Of a DNA stretch of 64,000 nucleotides, positions 1-8,010 are shown one piece after another. Numbering within the stretch: the first letter of the stretch is position 1; every line of letters starts with the position of its first letter. The position numbers were made by a program, and so were the translations under genes. Below the pieces are notes generated by a model. It searched no databases, was not told the origin of the DNA, and saw only the letters and a list, made by a program, of their open reading frames with translations. This stretch comes from Chryseobacterium sp. c4a. GTDB taxonomy: Bacteria > Bacteroidota > Bacteroidia > Flavobacteriales > Weeksellaceae. The stretch spans positions 682,001-746,000 of the forward strand of contig NZ_WXVU01000001.1 in assembly GCF_009900745.1 (NCBI RefSeq), given 5' to 3'.

Positions 1-1
1 T

Positions 2-268
2 ATAAATGTTTTCAGAATAATGTCATTCATTCCTTTCATTATTTATGTACATACTGTTTATGCTTTATTTACAATTTTAGTTTTTGGCTTTAATAAAGAG
101 TATAGTAAAATAATTATTTCTGGTGGAGTTATTAATTTATTAATTGCATTTATATTAATACCCTTATATTTCCATATTGGAGCAGCACTATGTGTTGTTA
201 TTATAGAAATATATATTGGTGTACGATATATATTATTCTTAAATAGTAAAAATATAAAACTTATCTAA
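2..268 (+). CDS. Polysaccharide flippase (Wzx-like), C-terminal end, 5' truncated by window
   Basis: The frame is open from the window edge to a TAA at 266-268, so only the last 88 residues are visible. They form two or three hydrophobic helices with short polar turns, including a glycine-rich stretch and an aromatic, basic tail. This is what the end of a MATE/MOP-type lipid-linked oligosaccharide flippase looks like, and the position at the head of a glycosyltransferase-polymerase cluster fits Wzx. The next gene starts two bases after the stop, so translation is probably coupled. The assignment rests on hydrophobicity and context, because the conserved N-terminal half lies outside the window. 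Confidence 0.6.
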   Translation: MNVFRIMSFIPFIIYVHTVYALFTILVFGFNKEYSKIIISGGVINLLIAFILIPLYFHIGAALCVVIIEIYIGVRYILFLNSKNIKLI

Positions 269-270
269 TA

Positions 271-1314
271 GTGAAAAAAGTATATATATATTTATTAGCT
301 TCGTCCATTAAAGATGGAGGAATGGCTAGGAATTTTGCTTTTAAAAATTACATATATCCTGTAGATGTTAACATTAATGTTTATTGTAAAAATATTTTTG
401 AGAGGGTACTTTTAATGATAAGAATGACATTCTTTTTTCTTTTTAGCAAAAAGAAAAAAGTTTTTATACATCAAGGGACACTTATATATATATATCCTAT
501 TATTCTATTGAAATTCGGTCTCATTCGATTTTTATTCAAAAGAGGAATAGAAATTTTTATTAATAATAATACGGTGTATTTTGAAGTTAATGATTTGCCA
601 TATGAGCAATCAATAGATCTTGGATATGAAGTTAAACAAGAAAATCTTTTCTTCGAGAAATTTTTATATAGTCAATTGAAACTAAATTTCATATTTGCTT
701 CCAAAGAAATGAGAAATTATGCTTGTGAGCAATATAACATTGATATACGTAATACACAGGTTATTTTAAATGGAGGATATGATCTTGAAAGTAATTTTGA
801 AACCAATAAAGAATTATTAAGTTCAAAAATTAAATATGTTTATTGTGGCACCCTAAATAAAGGAAGAGGGATTCAGGAAATTATAGAAATATTTAAAGAA
901 AATACAGATTTACTTTTAGTCCTCCTAGGAACAGAAGGAGAATGGATTTCTGAAGATACAGAAATTACTGAAAATATTATTTACTTGGGTAGTTTAGAAG
1001 AACAAGAAGCTCATAAAATTGTCGCTCAATGTGATATTGGTATCATCAATTATGATGAGGATAAACTTTATTATAATATTTGTTTTCCTACAAAGGTATC
1101 CTTTTATATAACAGCTGGTATAGCTGTTCTTTCTACCCCTTTAAAGGAATTAGTAAATGACTTTGGGGATGTATTTATTTTTTCAAAAATTAAAGATTTT
1201 GAAAAAACGATTCAACAGATTTCCCATGAAGATGTTGTAAAATACAAAAATAAAGTTATAAGTATTAAAAATAATTACAGTTGGAAAAGTCTACTTTCAC
1301 AACTTGAATTTTAA
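271..1314 (+). CDS. Glycosyltransferase, GT4-like
   Basis: A 347-residue protein probably adding one sugar to the lipid-linked repeat unit at the inner face of the inner membrane. The C-terminal half has GT-B features: a YCGTLNKGRG turn around residue 190, a LLGTEGEW strand, and an acceptor/donor loop with a CDIGIINY stretch followed by FPTKVSFYITAG, the place where GT4 enzymes hold the nucleotide-sugar glutamate. The N-terminal half is less conserved and has one hydrophobic segment near residues 45-60. The start is GTG at 271, two bases after the flippase stop; no in-frame ATG lies earlier. Donor and acceptor sugars cannot be told from sequence. Confidence 0.7.
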   Translation: MKKVYIYLLASSIKDGGMARNFAFKNYIYPVDVNINVYCKNIFERVLLMIRMTFFFLFSKKKKVFIHQGTLIYIYPIILLKFGLIRFLFKRGIEIFINNNTVYFEVNDLPYEQSIDLGYEVKQENLFFEKFLYSQLKLNFIFASKEMRNYACEQYNIDIRNTQVILNGGYDLESNFETNKELLSSKIKYVYCGTLNKGRGIQEIIEIFKENTDLLLVLLGTEGEWISEDTEITENIIYLGSLEEQEAHKIVAQCDIGIINYDEDKLYYNICFPTKVSFYITAGIAVLSTPLKELVNDFGDVFIFSKIKDFEKTIQQISHEDVVKYKNKVISIKNNYSWKSLLSQLEF

Positions 1315-1350
1315 TAAAGATTATTCTATAAGTAAATAGACGAATTAATT

Positions 1351-2415
1351 ATGTGGATATATTATATAGTTTTTTTGGGAATAGCTCTTTTAGGAGGGAT
1401 GCCTATCAATAGAACAATCAAGACACTTGCGATAATAATAGTGCTCACACTATTTGCAGGAAGCAGATTGTATATTGATAATGATTATTTTTTATATCGG
1501 TTTTTTTTTGAATTTATTCCCAGAAGCTTTTCTGAATTTAAGCAGGAATTTGGGGTTGATAATTGTATTTACTTTGTAACTTCATTTTCAAGACTTCTCT
1601 TTTATAATACAGAGAGTATCATCAATTTTTCATTTTTAGTCTTTGCTTTTTTGGGTGTTACCACAAAAATGATTACCATCTCAAAGTATGCTCATTATTA
1701 TTTTTTATCCGTATTAATATATTTTACAAATCTTTTTCTTATTCAGGAAATGACCACGATTAGAGCTGGAGTAGCTGCCGGAATATTTTTAATGGCACTT
1801 CCGGATATGATTGAAAAGAAATATTGGTCATTATGCCTGAAAATTGCATTATGCTTTGTTTTTCATTCCAGTAGTGTATTTTTTATAATCGTTTTTGTAT
1901 TAATTAAATTTGTTAAGGATATTAAGTACTATTATATTGCTTTAGGAATTTCAGCTTTGTTAGTTCTTTCAAATGTAGATATTGTAAGCCTCTTAAGATT
2001 AGATCTAATATCCCCTAAAGTAGCAGTTTATCTCGAAATTATGCGTTGGCTTGATGAGGGAAAAGTTAATATATTTAATTTTAGAATTATTATTTCATTA
2101 TTTTTCTTAGTATATTTTGCTTTTGTTTATAAAAAGCATATAAAGAATGATGCGACTTTCGATATGTTATTTAAAATTCACATTATTTCTTTATTCTTAT
2201 TTTTTGCTTTAAGTTTATCTGCAGTTACATTCTCGCTAAGATCCTTTGAGCTTTTAAGTGTAATTCATATTCTTCTTTATCCACTTATCATAAAAACAAT
2301 GCATCCAAAGTTTAAAATTTTTGGACCCATTATTATTATCATTATCTGTATATTCCAGCTTTATTATATGTTGGATATAGCTATTATGTTCAAACCATAT
2401 AAATCTTGGCTTTAA
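1351..2415 (+). CDS. EpsG-type O-antigen/capsule polymerase (Wzy-like)
   Basis: A 354-residue integral membrane protein with about ten hydrophobic helices. Around residues 130-180 it shows the EpsG-family pattern: a TTIRAGVAAG segment, then a KKYW stretch and an FHSSS motif at the start of the next helix. EpsG/Wzy proteins polymerise undecaprenyl-linked repeat units on the periplasmic face of the inner membrane. The gene lies between glycosyltransferase genes in the same direction, and the next gene starts one base after its stop. It is the only polymerase candidate visible in the locus. The linkage it forms cannot be predicted. Confidence 0.75.
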   Translation: MWIYYIVFLGIALLGGMPINRTIKTLAIIIVLTLFAGSRLYIDNDYFLYRFFFEFIPRSFSEFKQEFGVDNCIYFVTSFSRLLFYNTESIINFSFLVFAFLGVTTKMITISKYAHYYFLSVLIYFTNLFLIQEMTTIRAGVAAGIFLMALPDMIEKKYWSLCLKIALCFVFHSSSVFFIIVFVLIKFVKDIKYYYIALGISALLVLSNVDIVSLLRLDLISPKVAVYLEIMRWLDEGKVNIFNFRIIISLFFLVYFAFVYKKHIKNDATFDMLFKIHIISLFLFFALSLSAVTFSLRSFELLSVIHILLYPLIIKTMHPKFKIFGPIIIIIICIFQLYYMLDIAIMFKPYKSWL

Positions 2416-2416
2416 T

Positions 2417-3241
2417 ATGATCTTATTCGGAATTGTCACCTATAAAGAAATATTTTGGGAATGTAAAACCTTTCAGACCCTTTTACACTCTTTTAGAAAA
2501 AATAAAAAAGAGGGTGAAAAAATACATGTATTTGTATTTGATAATACAGATATAGATACCTGGAATTTAACAATACCAAGTTTTGACGATATCAAGCTTT
2601 ATTATATACATAATAAAACGAATCCGGGAATTTCTTTTGCATACAACAGTATCGCTGAGTATGCTAAAAATGAAAAAATTAATTATATAACATTTCTGGA
2701 TCAGGATACAGAATTACCGTTAAACTTCTATGAGGTATATAGTAATAGTTGCTTGACCAATCAACCATTGTATGCTCCTAAAATTTATGCTGAGGATAAA
2801 CTTGTTTCTCCAAGCAGATATGTTAATTTTAGGTCTGTTTTATTTGAGGAGATCACTGAAAAAGAACTACCCTTACAAAGAATTTCTTGTATCAATACAG
2901 GAATGATGATAAAAACAGAAACTTTCTTTATGAATAAAGGATATAATCCAAGTCTTAGATTAGACTTTTGTGATCATGAATTCATTGAAAGGCTTTCTCG
3001 CTTTAATATAAATATGTCAATTCTTCAGGTTAGGATTAACCAGAATTTTTCATTTTTAGAAAATACCAAGCAACAAGACATCTCAAGATATAAATTATTT
3101 GTAAGAGATCTAAAAGTATATGCCAAATCAAGTGGAAAGGAAACAAAAATGTTTTTTTATGTAGATTTACCAAGGCTGTTAAAACTTACATTTAAACATA
3201 AAACCTTGGCGTTTTTTAAAATCAGATTAGGAATCAATTAA
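2417..3241 (+). CDS. Glycosyltransferase family 2, WbbL/rhamnosyltransferase-like
   Basis: A 274-residue GT-A enzyme. The N-terminus is the usual nucleotide-binding fold (ILFGIVTYK), and the DxD-type metal/nucleotide motif appears as FLDQDTEL near residue 95. An asparagine-rich NPGISFAYN segment just before it is typical of rhamnosyltransferase-like GT2 proteins. No transmembrane helix follows, so the enzyme should act at the cytoplasmic membrane face. It begins one base after the polymerase stop. The rhamnosyl specificity of relatives is only a hint; the single rfbC gene at the end of the locus would be compatible with a dTDP-deoxysugar donor. Confidence 0.75.
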   Translation: MILFGIVTYKEIFWECKTFQTLLHSFRKNKKEGEKIHVFVFDNTDIDTWNLTIPSFDDIKLYYIHNKTNPGISFAYNSIAEYAKNEKINYITFLDQDTELPLNFYEVYSNSCLTNQPLYAPKIYAEDKLVSPSRYVNFRSVLFEEITEKELPLQRISCINTGMMIKTETFFMNKGYNPSLRLDFCDHEFIERLSRFNINMSILQVRINQNFSFLENTKQQDISRYKLFVRDLKVYAKSSGKETKMFFYVDLPRLLKLTFKHKTLAFFKIRLGIN

Positions 3242-3249
3242 GAATTAAA

Positions 3250-3990
3250 ATGGAGAAGAACAATAGTGTATCAATATGCATGGCAGTATATAATGGAGAG
3301 AAATATATACAAGGACAGCTTATCTCCATTCTTGATCAACTGGATGAAGGTGACGAAGTCATTATTGTAAATGATTTTTCCAAGGATAATACCGTTGATA
3401 TTATCAAATCATTTCAACACCCCCAGATCAAGATTTTTGAGAACGAAAAAAATATGGGCCATGTAAAATCATTTGAAAAAGCAATAGCACTTTCTCAAAA
3501 TGAATTTATCTTTCTGAGTGATCAAGACGATCTTTGGATGCCTAGTAAAATAAAATTTTTTAAGGATTATTTAGATAAAAATAATGTACAATTAGTCTCT
3601 TCAAGTTTTATATGTTTTGATAATGATTATAATATTAATAATGACAAAATTTATAAATTAGATAGAAATACATCTGATAAATATTTTGAAAATATTATTC
3701 GTATTTTCTTAGGCAATATTCCTTATTTTGGATGTGCAATGGCATTCAGAAGAGACTTTTTAAAAGTTATACTTCCTTTCCCAGATTACATCGAGGCGCA
3801 TGACCTATGGATTGGGATGGCATCAAATATTATAAAATCTAATTTACATATTGAAGAAAATAGTATTTTGCATAGAATTCATAATGCCAATGCAACAACA
3901 TCTAAAAGATCAATTATAAAAAAAATAAATTCCAGATATATCTTTTTAAAATCTTATATTGAGCTGAATAAGAGGAAGAAAAATATATAG
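3250..3990 (+). CDS. Glycosyltransferase family 2
   Basis: A 246-residue GT-A glycosyltransferase with a textbook N-terminus: VSICMAVYNG for the first strand, VNDFSKDNT for the first aspartate motif and LSDQDDLWMPSK for the DxD motif and following helix. The C-terminal part has an HDLWIGM segment, which in relatives supplies acceptor-side residues. It resembles enzymes annotated as alpha-1,3-rhamnosyltransferases, but the donor is not certain. It lies eight bases after the previous glycosyltransferase, and the third GT2/GT4 gene in a row suggests a repeat unit of at least four sugars when the initiating transferase is counted. Confidence 0.8.
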   Translation: MEKNNSVSICMAVYNGEKYIQGQLISILDQLDEGDEVIIVNDFSKDNTVDIIKSFQHPQIKIFENEKNMGHVKSFEKAIALSQNEFIFLSDQDDLWMPSKIKFFKDYLDKNNVQLVSSSFICFDNDYNINNDKIYKLDRNTSDKYFENIIRIFLGNIPYFGCAMAFRRDFLKVILPFPDYIEAHDLWIGMASNIIKSNLHIEENSILHRIHNANATTSKRSIIKKINSRYIFLKSYIELNKRKKNI

Positions 3991-4024
3991 ATTATTTGAA
4001 GCCAAAACATACACAAAAACATAA

Positions 4025-5161
4025 ATGAGGAAATATCAAATTTGTACTAAAACCATTATGGACACGTCTGATTCGGGTATCATTTTTAATGAAGCTGGAG
4101 AAAGTGACTATTATACAAATTTCATTGAAAATATATTGCCTGTTTGGAATTATGGAAAAGGGAGAGAAAATGACCTAAATGAAATCACAGCAAAAATCAA
4201 GAAAACCAATTCTAATAAAGATTTTGACTGTATTATAGGGTTAAGCGGAGGATTAGATAGTTCCTATACTGCTTATATTGCCAAAGAAAAAATGGGGCTT
4301 AGGCCTCTGTTGTATCATGTAGACGCTGGATGGAATACACATCAGGCCGTAGGTAATATAGAAAAACTTGTTAATGGTTTGAATTTAGAGCTGTATACAG
4401 ATGTTATCAATTGGGGGGAAATGAAAGATCTTCAAAGGTCTTTTTTCCATGCTCAGGTACCAGACGTAGATATGCCACAAGATGTGGCTTTTTTTTCAAG
4501 CTTATATAAGTTTGCGAGAAAGAATAATATTAAATACATTTTAACAGGATCTAATTATAGCACAGAATGTTGTAGAGAACCTGAAGAATGGGGAGCATAC
4601 CCAGGGATTGATTCAATTTTAATTAATGATATTCATGCTAAATATGGTAATAAAAAGCTGAAAAGCTTTCCAATCATAGATATTTTGATGTACAAAATTT
4701 TCTATCGATTTATTTTAGGAATGAAGGTTTTTCATCCTCTTAACTATGTTGAATATGTAAAGAATGATGCAGAAAAGTTGTTAAATGAAAAATTTAATTG
4801 GCAACCTTTTCAGCATAAGCATCATGAATCTCGTTTTACCAGCTTTTATGAAGACTTTTGGCTTCCGCAGAAGTTTGGTTACCAAAAAAGGAGAGCTCAT
4901 TTTTCAAGCCTTATTTTAACAGGGCAGATGTCAAGAGAAGAAGCTTTGAAAAGAATTTCTATACCAGAAATCGATGATCAGTCACTTAAAAATGAATTTG
5001 ATTTCGTCGCACAAAAACTAGGTTTTGAAATTGAAGAATTTAAAAATATTTTTGATAAGCCTAATAGAACCTTAAATGATTTTAAATCTAAACGTAAGCT
5101 GATAAGTTTAGGTATAGAAATGACAAAATTTTTAAAACTAGAAAGAAGGCTGTTCAGATGA
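4025..5161 (+). CDS. wbuX: N-acetyl sugar amidotransferase (WbuX/LfnA/WbpG family)
   Basis: A 378-residue PP-loop ATP pyrophosphatase. The loop is GLSGGLDSSY near residue 75, followed by a YHVDAGWN segment characteristic of the N-acetyl sugar amidotransferase family. Members activate the acetamido group of a sugar with ATP and use ammonia from partner HisH/HisF-like proteins to make an acetamidino group. LfnA of Pseudomonas aeruginosa O12 and WbuX of E. coli O145 do this for L-FucNAc, and the fnl genes follow here, so L-FucNAm is the predicted product. The N-terminal Cys-x-x-Cys and second cysteine pair seen in many relatives are mostly missing: CTKT and ESDYY stand at those places. It overlaps the HisH-like gene by 4 bases. 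Confidence 0.85.
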   Translation: MRKYQICTKTIMDTSDSGIIFNEAGESDYYTNFIENILPVWNYGKGRENDLNEITAKIKKTNSNKDFDCIIGLSGGLDSSYTAYIAKEKMGLRPLLYHVDAGWNTHQAVGNIEKLVNGLNLELYTDVINWGEMKDLQRSFFHAQVPDVDMPQDVAFFSSLYKFARKNNIKYILTGSNYSTECCREPEEWGAYPGIDSILINDIHAKYGNKKLKSFPIIDILMYKIFYRFILGMKVFHPLNYVEYVKNDAEKLLNEKFNWQPFQHKHHESRFTSFYEDFWLPQKFGYQKRRAHFSSLILTGQMSREEALKRISIPEIDDQSLKNEFDFVAQKLGFEIEEFKNIFDKPNRTLNDFKSKRKLISLGIEMTKFLKLERRLFR

Positions 5162-5772
5162 TTACAGTTATAAATTATGGAGTAGGTAATATAAATGCAT
5201 TTATAAATATTTATAAAAAGCATGGCATCCCAGCCAATATTGCAACCCATTTTCGAGATTTAGATAATGTAAATAATCTTATTCTACCAGGAGTCGGATC
5301 ATTTGATTATGCTATGCAAATGTTAAATGCTTCTGGGATGCGGGAAAGATTGGATGAGCTTGTCTTGAATGAAAAAAAAAATGTGCTTGGTGTATGTGTA
5401 GGAATGCAAATGATGGCTATGTCAAGTGAAGAAGGAAAATCTGAAGGATTAGGTTGGATAAGAGGTAAAGTAAAGAAAATAAATACTGCACCAATTAAGC
5501 ATAGATCAAAATTACCTCACATGGGATGGAATATGGTGAAATCCATCAAAGATCATGTGATTTTTAAAGATATGCAGGAAGAAGAACTTTTCTATTTTCT
5601 ACATTCATATTATTTTGAAGTTGAAAATGAAAAAAATTGTTATGGATTGACACATTATGGAAAAGATTTTGCAAGTATTATCCACGAAGAAAATATATAT
5701 GGAATACAATGTCACCCTGAAAAAAGCCACACAGCAGGAGAAACTTTTTTAAAAAATTTTGCAAAATTATAA
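5158..5772 (+). CDS. wbuY: HisH-like glutamine amidotransferase subunit for sugar amidination (WbuY)
   Basis: A 204-residue class I glutaminase. The nucleophile cysteine sits in GVCVGMQ near residue 80, and the catalytic His-x-Glu is in IQCHPEKS near residue 182. It resembles HisH of imidazole glycerol phosphate synthase. No histidine biosynthesis genes accompany it, and it is translationally coupled to the sugar amidotransferase upstream and followed by a HisF-like gene. That arrangement is known from wbpG-hisH2-hisF2 in P. aeruginosa and wbuXYZ in E. coli O145. Its job would be to release ammonia from glutamine and pass it through the HisF-like barrel to WbuX. Confidence 0.88.
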   Translation: MITVINYGVGNINAFINIYKKHGIPANIATHFRDLDNVNNLILPGVGSFDYAMQMLNASGMRERLDELVLNEKKNVLGVCVGMQMMAMSSEEGKSEGLGWIRGKVKKINTAPIKHRSKLPHMGWNMVKSIKDHVIFKDMQEEELFYFLHSYYFEVENEKNCYGLTHYGKDFASIIHEENIYGIQCHPEKSHTAGETFLKNFAKL

Positions 5773-5776
5773 AAAT

Positions 5777-6553
5777 ATGCTGCAGCCCAGAATCATAGTA
5801 AACTTATTGTTGCAAGAGGATGAGCTTGTGAAAACAAAAAAGTTTAAAAATCCACAATATATAGGTGATCCTATAAATACTGTGAAAATTTTCAACGAAA
5901 AAAAAGTTGATGAACTTTCTATATTTGACATTGGGGCCACAAGAAATAATATTGAACCCAATTATAAACTTATTGAACAAATAGCAGCACAATCCAGAAT
6001 GCCGGTTTGCTACGGAGGGGGAATAAAAAATGCAGCGCAGGCTCAGAAAATTTTTAATTTAGGTATTGAAAAAATTGCTTTAAGCAGTGCAATATTTCAG
6101 GTACCCAACATCATAGAAACTATTTCTGAAAAAGTGGGAGCCCAAAGTGTCGTTGCTGTTTTAGATATTAAGAAGAGCTTATGGGGTGGCTATGAGGTAT
6201 TTATTAATAATGGAAAAACTCAAGTAAAGGATAATCTTTTGTCCATATTAGCTATGCTTGAGAAGAAAGAAGTTGGTGAAATTGTAATCAATAATATAGA
6301 CAATGATGGTACAGGAAAAGGATATGATTTCCATCTTATTGAAAAAGTAAGTAAAGAAATCTCAAAACCTTTAACTGTTTTAGGAGGAGCAGGCTCCTTA
6401 GAAGATATAAAAAAACTTTTTAAAAATTTTGGAATAATAGGAGCAGCTGCAGGAAGTCTATTTGTCTTTAAAGGAAGATATAATGCGGTTTTGATTAATT
6501 ATCCAGATGCAGAAACAAAAAATACTCTTTATAATATAGATTATGCAAATTAA
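5777..6553 (+). CDS. wbuZ: HisF-like ammonia-channelling barrel for sugar amidination (WbuZ)
   Basis: A 258-residue (beta-alpha)8 barrel. The start at 5777 follows the HisH-like stop by four bases and gives the usual MLQPRII N-terminus; an earlier ATG at 5759 would only add six residues. GDPINTVKIFN, CYGGGIK and LGGAGS mark the barrel and its phosphate-binding loops. In true HisF the first strand ends in CLDV with catalytic Asp11; here it reads NLLL, so that acid is absent, while the aspartate of the VLDIK strand remains. The same loss is a feature of HisF2-type proteins in O-antigen clusters as I remember them, and fits an ammonia conduit without cyclase activity. It overlaps fnlA by 11 bases. 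Confidence 0.87.
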   Translation: MLQPRIIVNLLLQEDELVKTKKFKNPQYIGDPINTVKIFNEKKVDELSIFDIGATRNNIEPNYKLIEQIAAQSRMPVCYGGGIKNAAQAQKIFNLGIEKIALSSAIFQVPNIIETISEKVGAQSVVAVLDIKKSLWGGYEVFINNGKTQVKDNLLSILAMLEKKEVGEIVINNIDNDGTGKGYDFHLIEKVSKEISKPLTVLGGAGSLEDIKKLFKNFGIIGAAAGSLFVFKGRYNAVLINYPDAETKNTLYNIDYAN

Positions 6554-7577
6554 GAATAAAACACTTTTAATTACAGGTGGTACAGGATCTTTCGGAACCG
6601 CGGTATTGAGAAAATTTATAGAAACAGACCATTTTAAAGAAATCCGTATTTTTTCCAGAGACGAGAAAAAACAGGATGATATGAGAAATCAGTTTAAAAA
6701 TAATAAATTGAAATTTTATATTGGAGATGTAAGAGATTTTAATAGTATAGAACCTGCTATGAGAGGGGTTGATTATGTTTTTCATGCTGCTGCATTAAAA
6801 CAAGTACCTTCTTGTGAGTTTTTTCCTATGCAGGCAGTAAAAACAAATGTTGAAGGAACACAGAATGTTATTGAGGCAGCTGCTAAAAATAAAGTACAAA
6901 AAGTAATCTGTTTAAGTACTGATAAAGCAGCTTATCCTATCAATGCCATGGGAATTTCTAAAGCAATGATGGAGAAAGTAGCCGTAGCAGCTTCCAGAAA
7001 CTTAGAAGACACTGTTGTATGTCTTACCAGATATGGTAATGTAATGGCATCAAGAGGATCTGTAATTCCTTTATTTATTAAGCAGATTAAAAATGGAGGA
7101 GAGATCACCATCACAGATCCTAATATGACCCGTTTTTTGATGTCTTTAGAAGAAGCCGTTGATTTGGTATTGTTTGCATTTGAACATGGAAATCCTGGAG
7201 ATCTATTTGTGAATAAAGCTCCTGCAGGAACTATTGGAGACTTAGCACAGGCGTTGAAGGAAATGTTGAAAGCAGACAATCCTATAAAAATTATTGGAAC
7301 GAGACATGGTGAAAAATTATATGAAACACTATGTACTCGTGAAGAAATGATCAAGGCAGAAGATATGGGAGATTTCTATAGAATTCCTGCAGATAATAGA
7401 GATTTGAACTATGCTCAGTATTTTTCTGAAGGAATAGAAGATATATCAAAAATTGAAGATTATCATTCTCATAATACTCAGCAGCAAGATGTAGAAGGAA
7501 TGAAAAATCTTCTATTAAAACTTCCTTTGATTAGAAAAGAGGTTTTGGGAGAAGATGTGATGCAGTATCCTGATTAA
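6543..7577 (+). CDS. fnlA: UDP-GlcNAc 4,6-dehydratase/5-epimerase (FnlA/WbjB/CapE)
   Basis: A 344-residue extended short-chain dehydrogenase, the first enzyme of UDP-N-acetyl-L-fucosamine synthesis. It converts UDP-GlcNAc into 4-keto-6-deoxy sugars with 5- (and 3-) epimerisation. The NAD(P)-binding motif TGGTGSFG is at residues 11-18, and LSTDKAAYPINAMG leads to the active site. The usual YxxxK is MGISKAM here, with methionine where tyrosine is expected, as in the CapE/WbjB type rather than the PseB/FlaA1 type. The C-terminal part carries TRHGEKLYE, typical of this group. The gene lies in a run fnlA-cupin-fnlB-(opposite-strand gene)-fnlC and overlaps wbuZ. Confidence 0.9.
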   Translation: MQIKNKTLLITGGTGSFGTAVLRKFIETDHFKEIRIFSRDEKKQDDMRNQFKNNKLKFYIGDVRDFNSIEPAMRGVDYVFHAAALKQVPSCEFFPMQAVKTNVEGTQNVIEAAAKNKVQKVICLSTDKAAYPINAMGISKAMMEKVAVAASRNLEDTVVCLTRYGNVMASRGSVIPLFIKQIKNGGEITITDPNMTRFLMSLEEAVDLVLFAFEHGNPGDLFVNKAPAGTIGDLAQALKEMLKADNPIKIIGTRHGEKLYETLCTREEMIKAEDMGDFYRIPADNRDLNYAQYFSEGIEDISKIEDYHSHNTQQQDVEGMKNLLLKLPLIRKEVLGEDVMQYPD

Positions 7578-7586
7578 AAATTAAAA

Positions 7587-8009
7587 ATGAAACTCCCGGA
7601 AATTTTTGAAGGAGGACAGTTTTCTGATGAAAGAGGAAGACTTATTTTCAATAATATCTTTGATGCCTCTGAAGTTAAAAGGCTATATTATCTTGAAGAT
7701 ATAGATACTGAATCGATAAGAGGCTGGGTTGGGCATAAAGTTGAACAACGTTGGCTTTCAGCAATACAAGGAAAATTTATAATCAAATTGATATCTATTG
7801 ATAATTGGGAAGTTCCTTCTAGGAAGTCCGAAATTATGGAATTTGAATTAAGCTCCGGAAATTTAAATATTTTACATATTCCTCAAGGATATGTAAGCGC
7901 AATCGAAACCAAAGAAGAAAAATCAAAATTATTAGTAATGGCAGACTATTCTTTAGGTGAAATAGACGATAATTATCGTTTCCCTATTGATTATTTTGAA
8001 AATTTATAA
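7587..8009 (+). CDS. WxcM/FdtA-like cupin protein
   Basis: A 140-residue single-domain cupin. The opening FSDERGRLIFNN and the later IPQGYVSAIE follow the pattern of the WxcM-like/FdtA family, whose characterised members are sugar 3,4-ketoisomerases. FdtA enzymes have an RGxHAH-type motif with two histidines; here the segment is RGWVGHKVEQ, with only one, so catalysis in the FdtA manner is doubtful. It sits between fnlA and fnlB with gaps of nine and one bases, an insertion relative to the E. coli order. It could act on the 4-keto intermediate made by FnlA or be a binding or epimerising accessory. The function is unassigned. Confidence 0.65.
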   Translation: MKLPEIFEGGQFSDERGRLIFNNIFDASEVKRLYYLEDIDTESIRGWVGHKVEQRWLSAIQGKFIIKLISIDNWEVPSRKSEIMEFELSSGNLNILHIPQGYVSAIETKEEKSKLLVMADYSLGEIDDNYRFPIDYFENL

Positions 8010-8010
8010 G

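Noticed and set aside
5158..6553. HisH and HisF as histidine biosynthesis genes
   Set aside because: No other his genes are near, the barrel lacks the cyclase aspartate, and the genes are coupled to a sugar amidotransferase.
6932..7354. A 140-codon open frame on the minus strand
   Set aside because: It is fully antisense to fnlA, whose protein is clearly recognisable; the frame has no family features.
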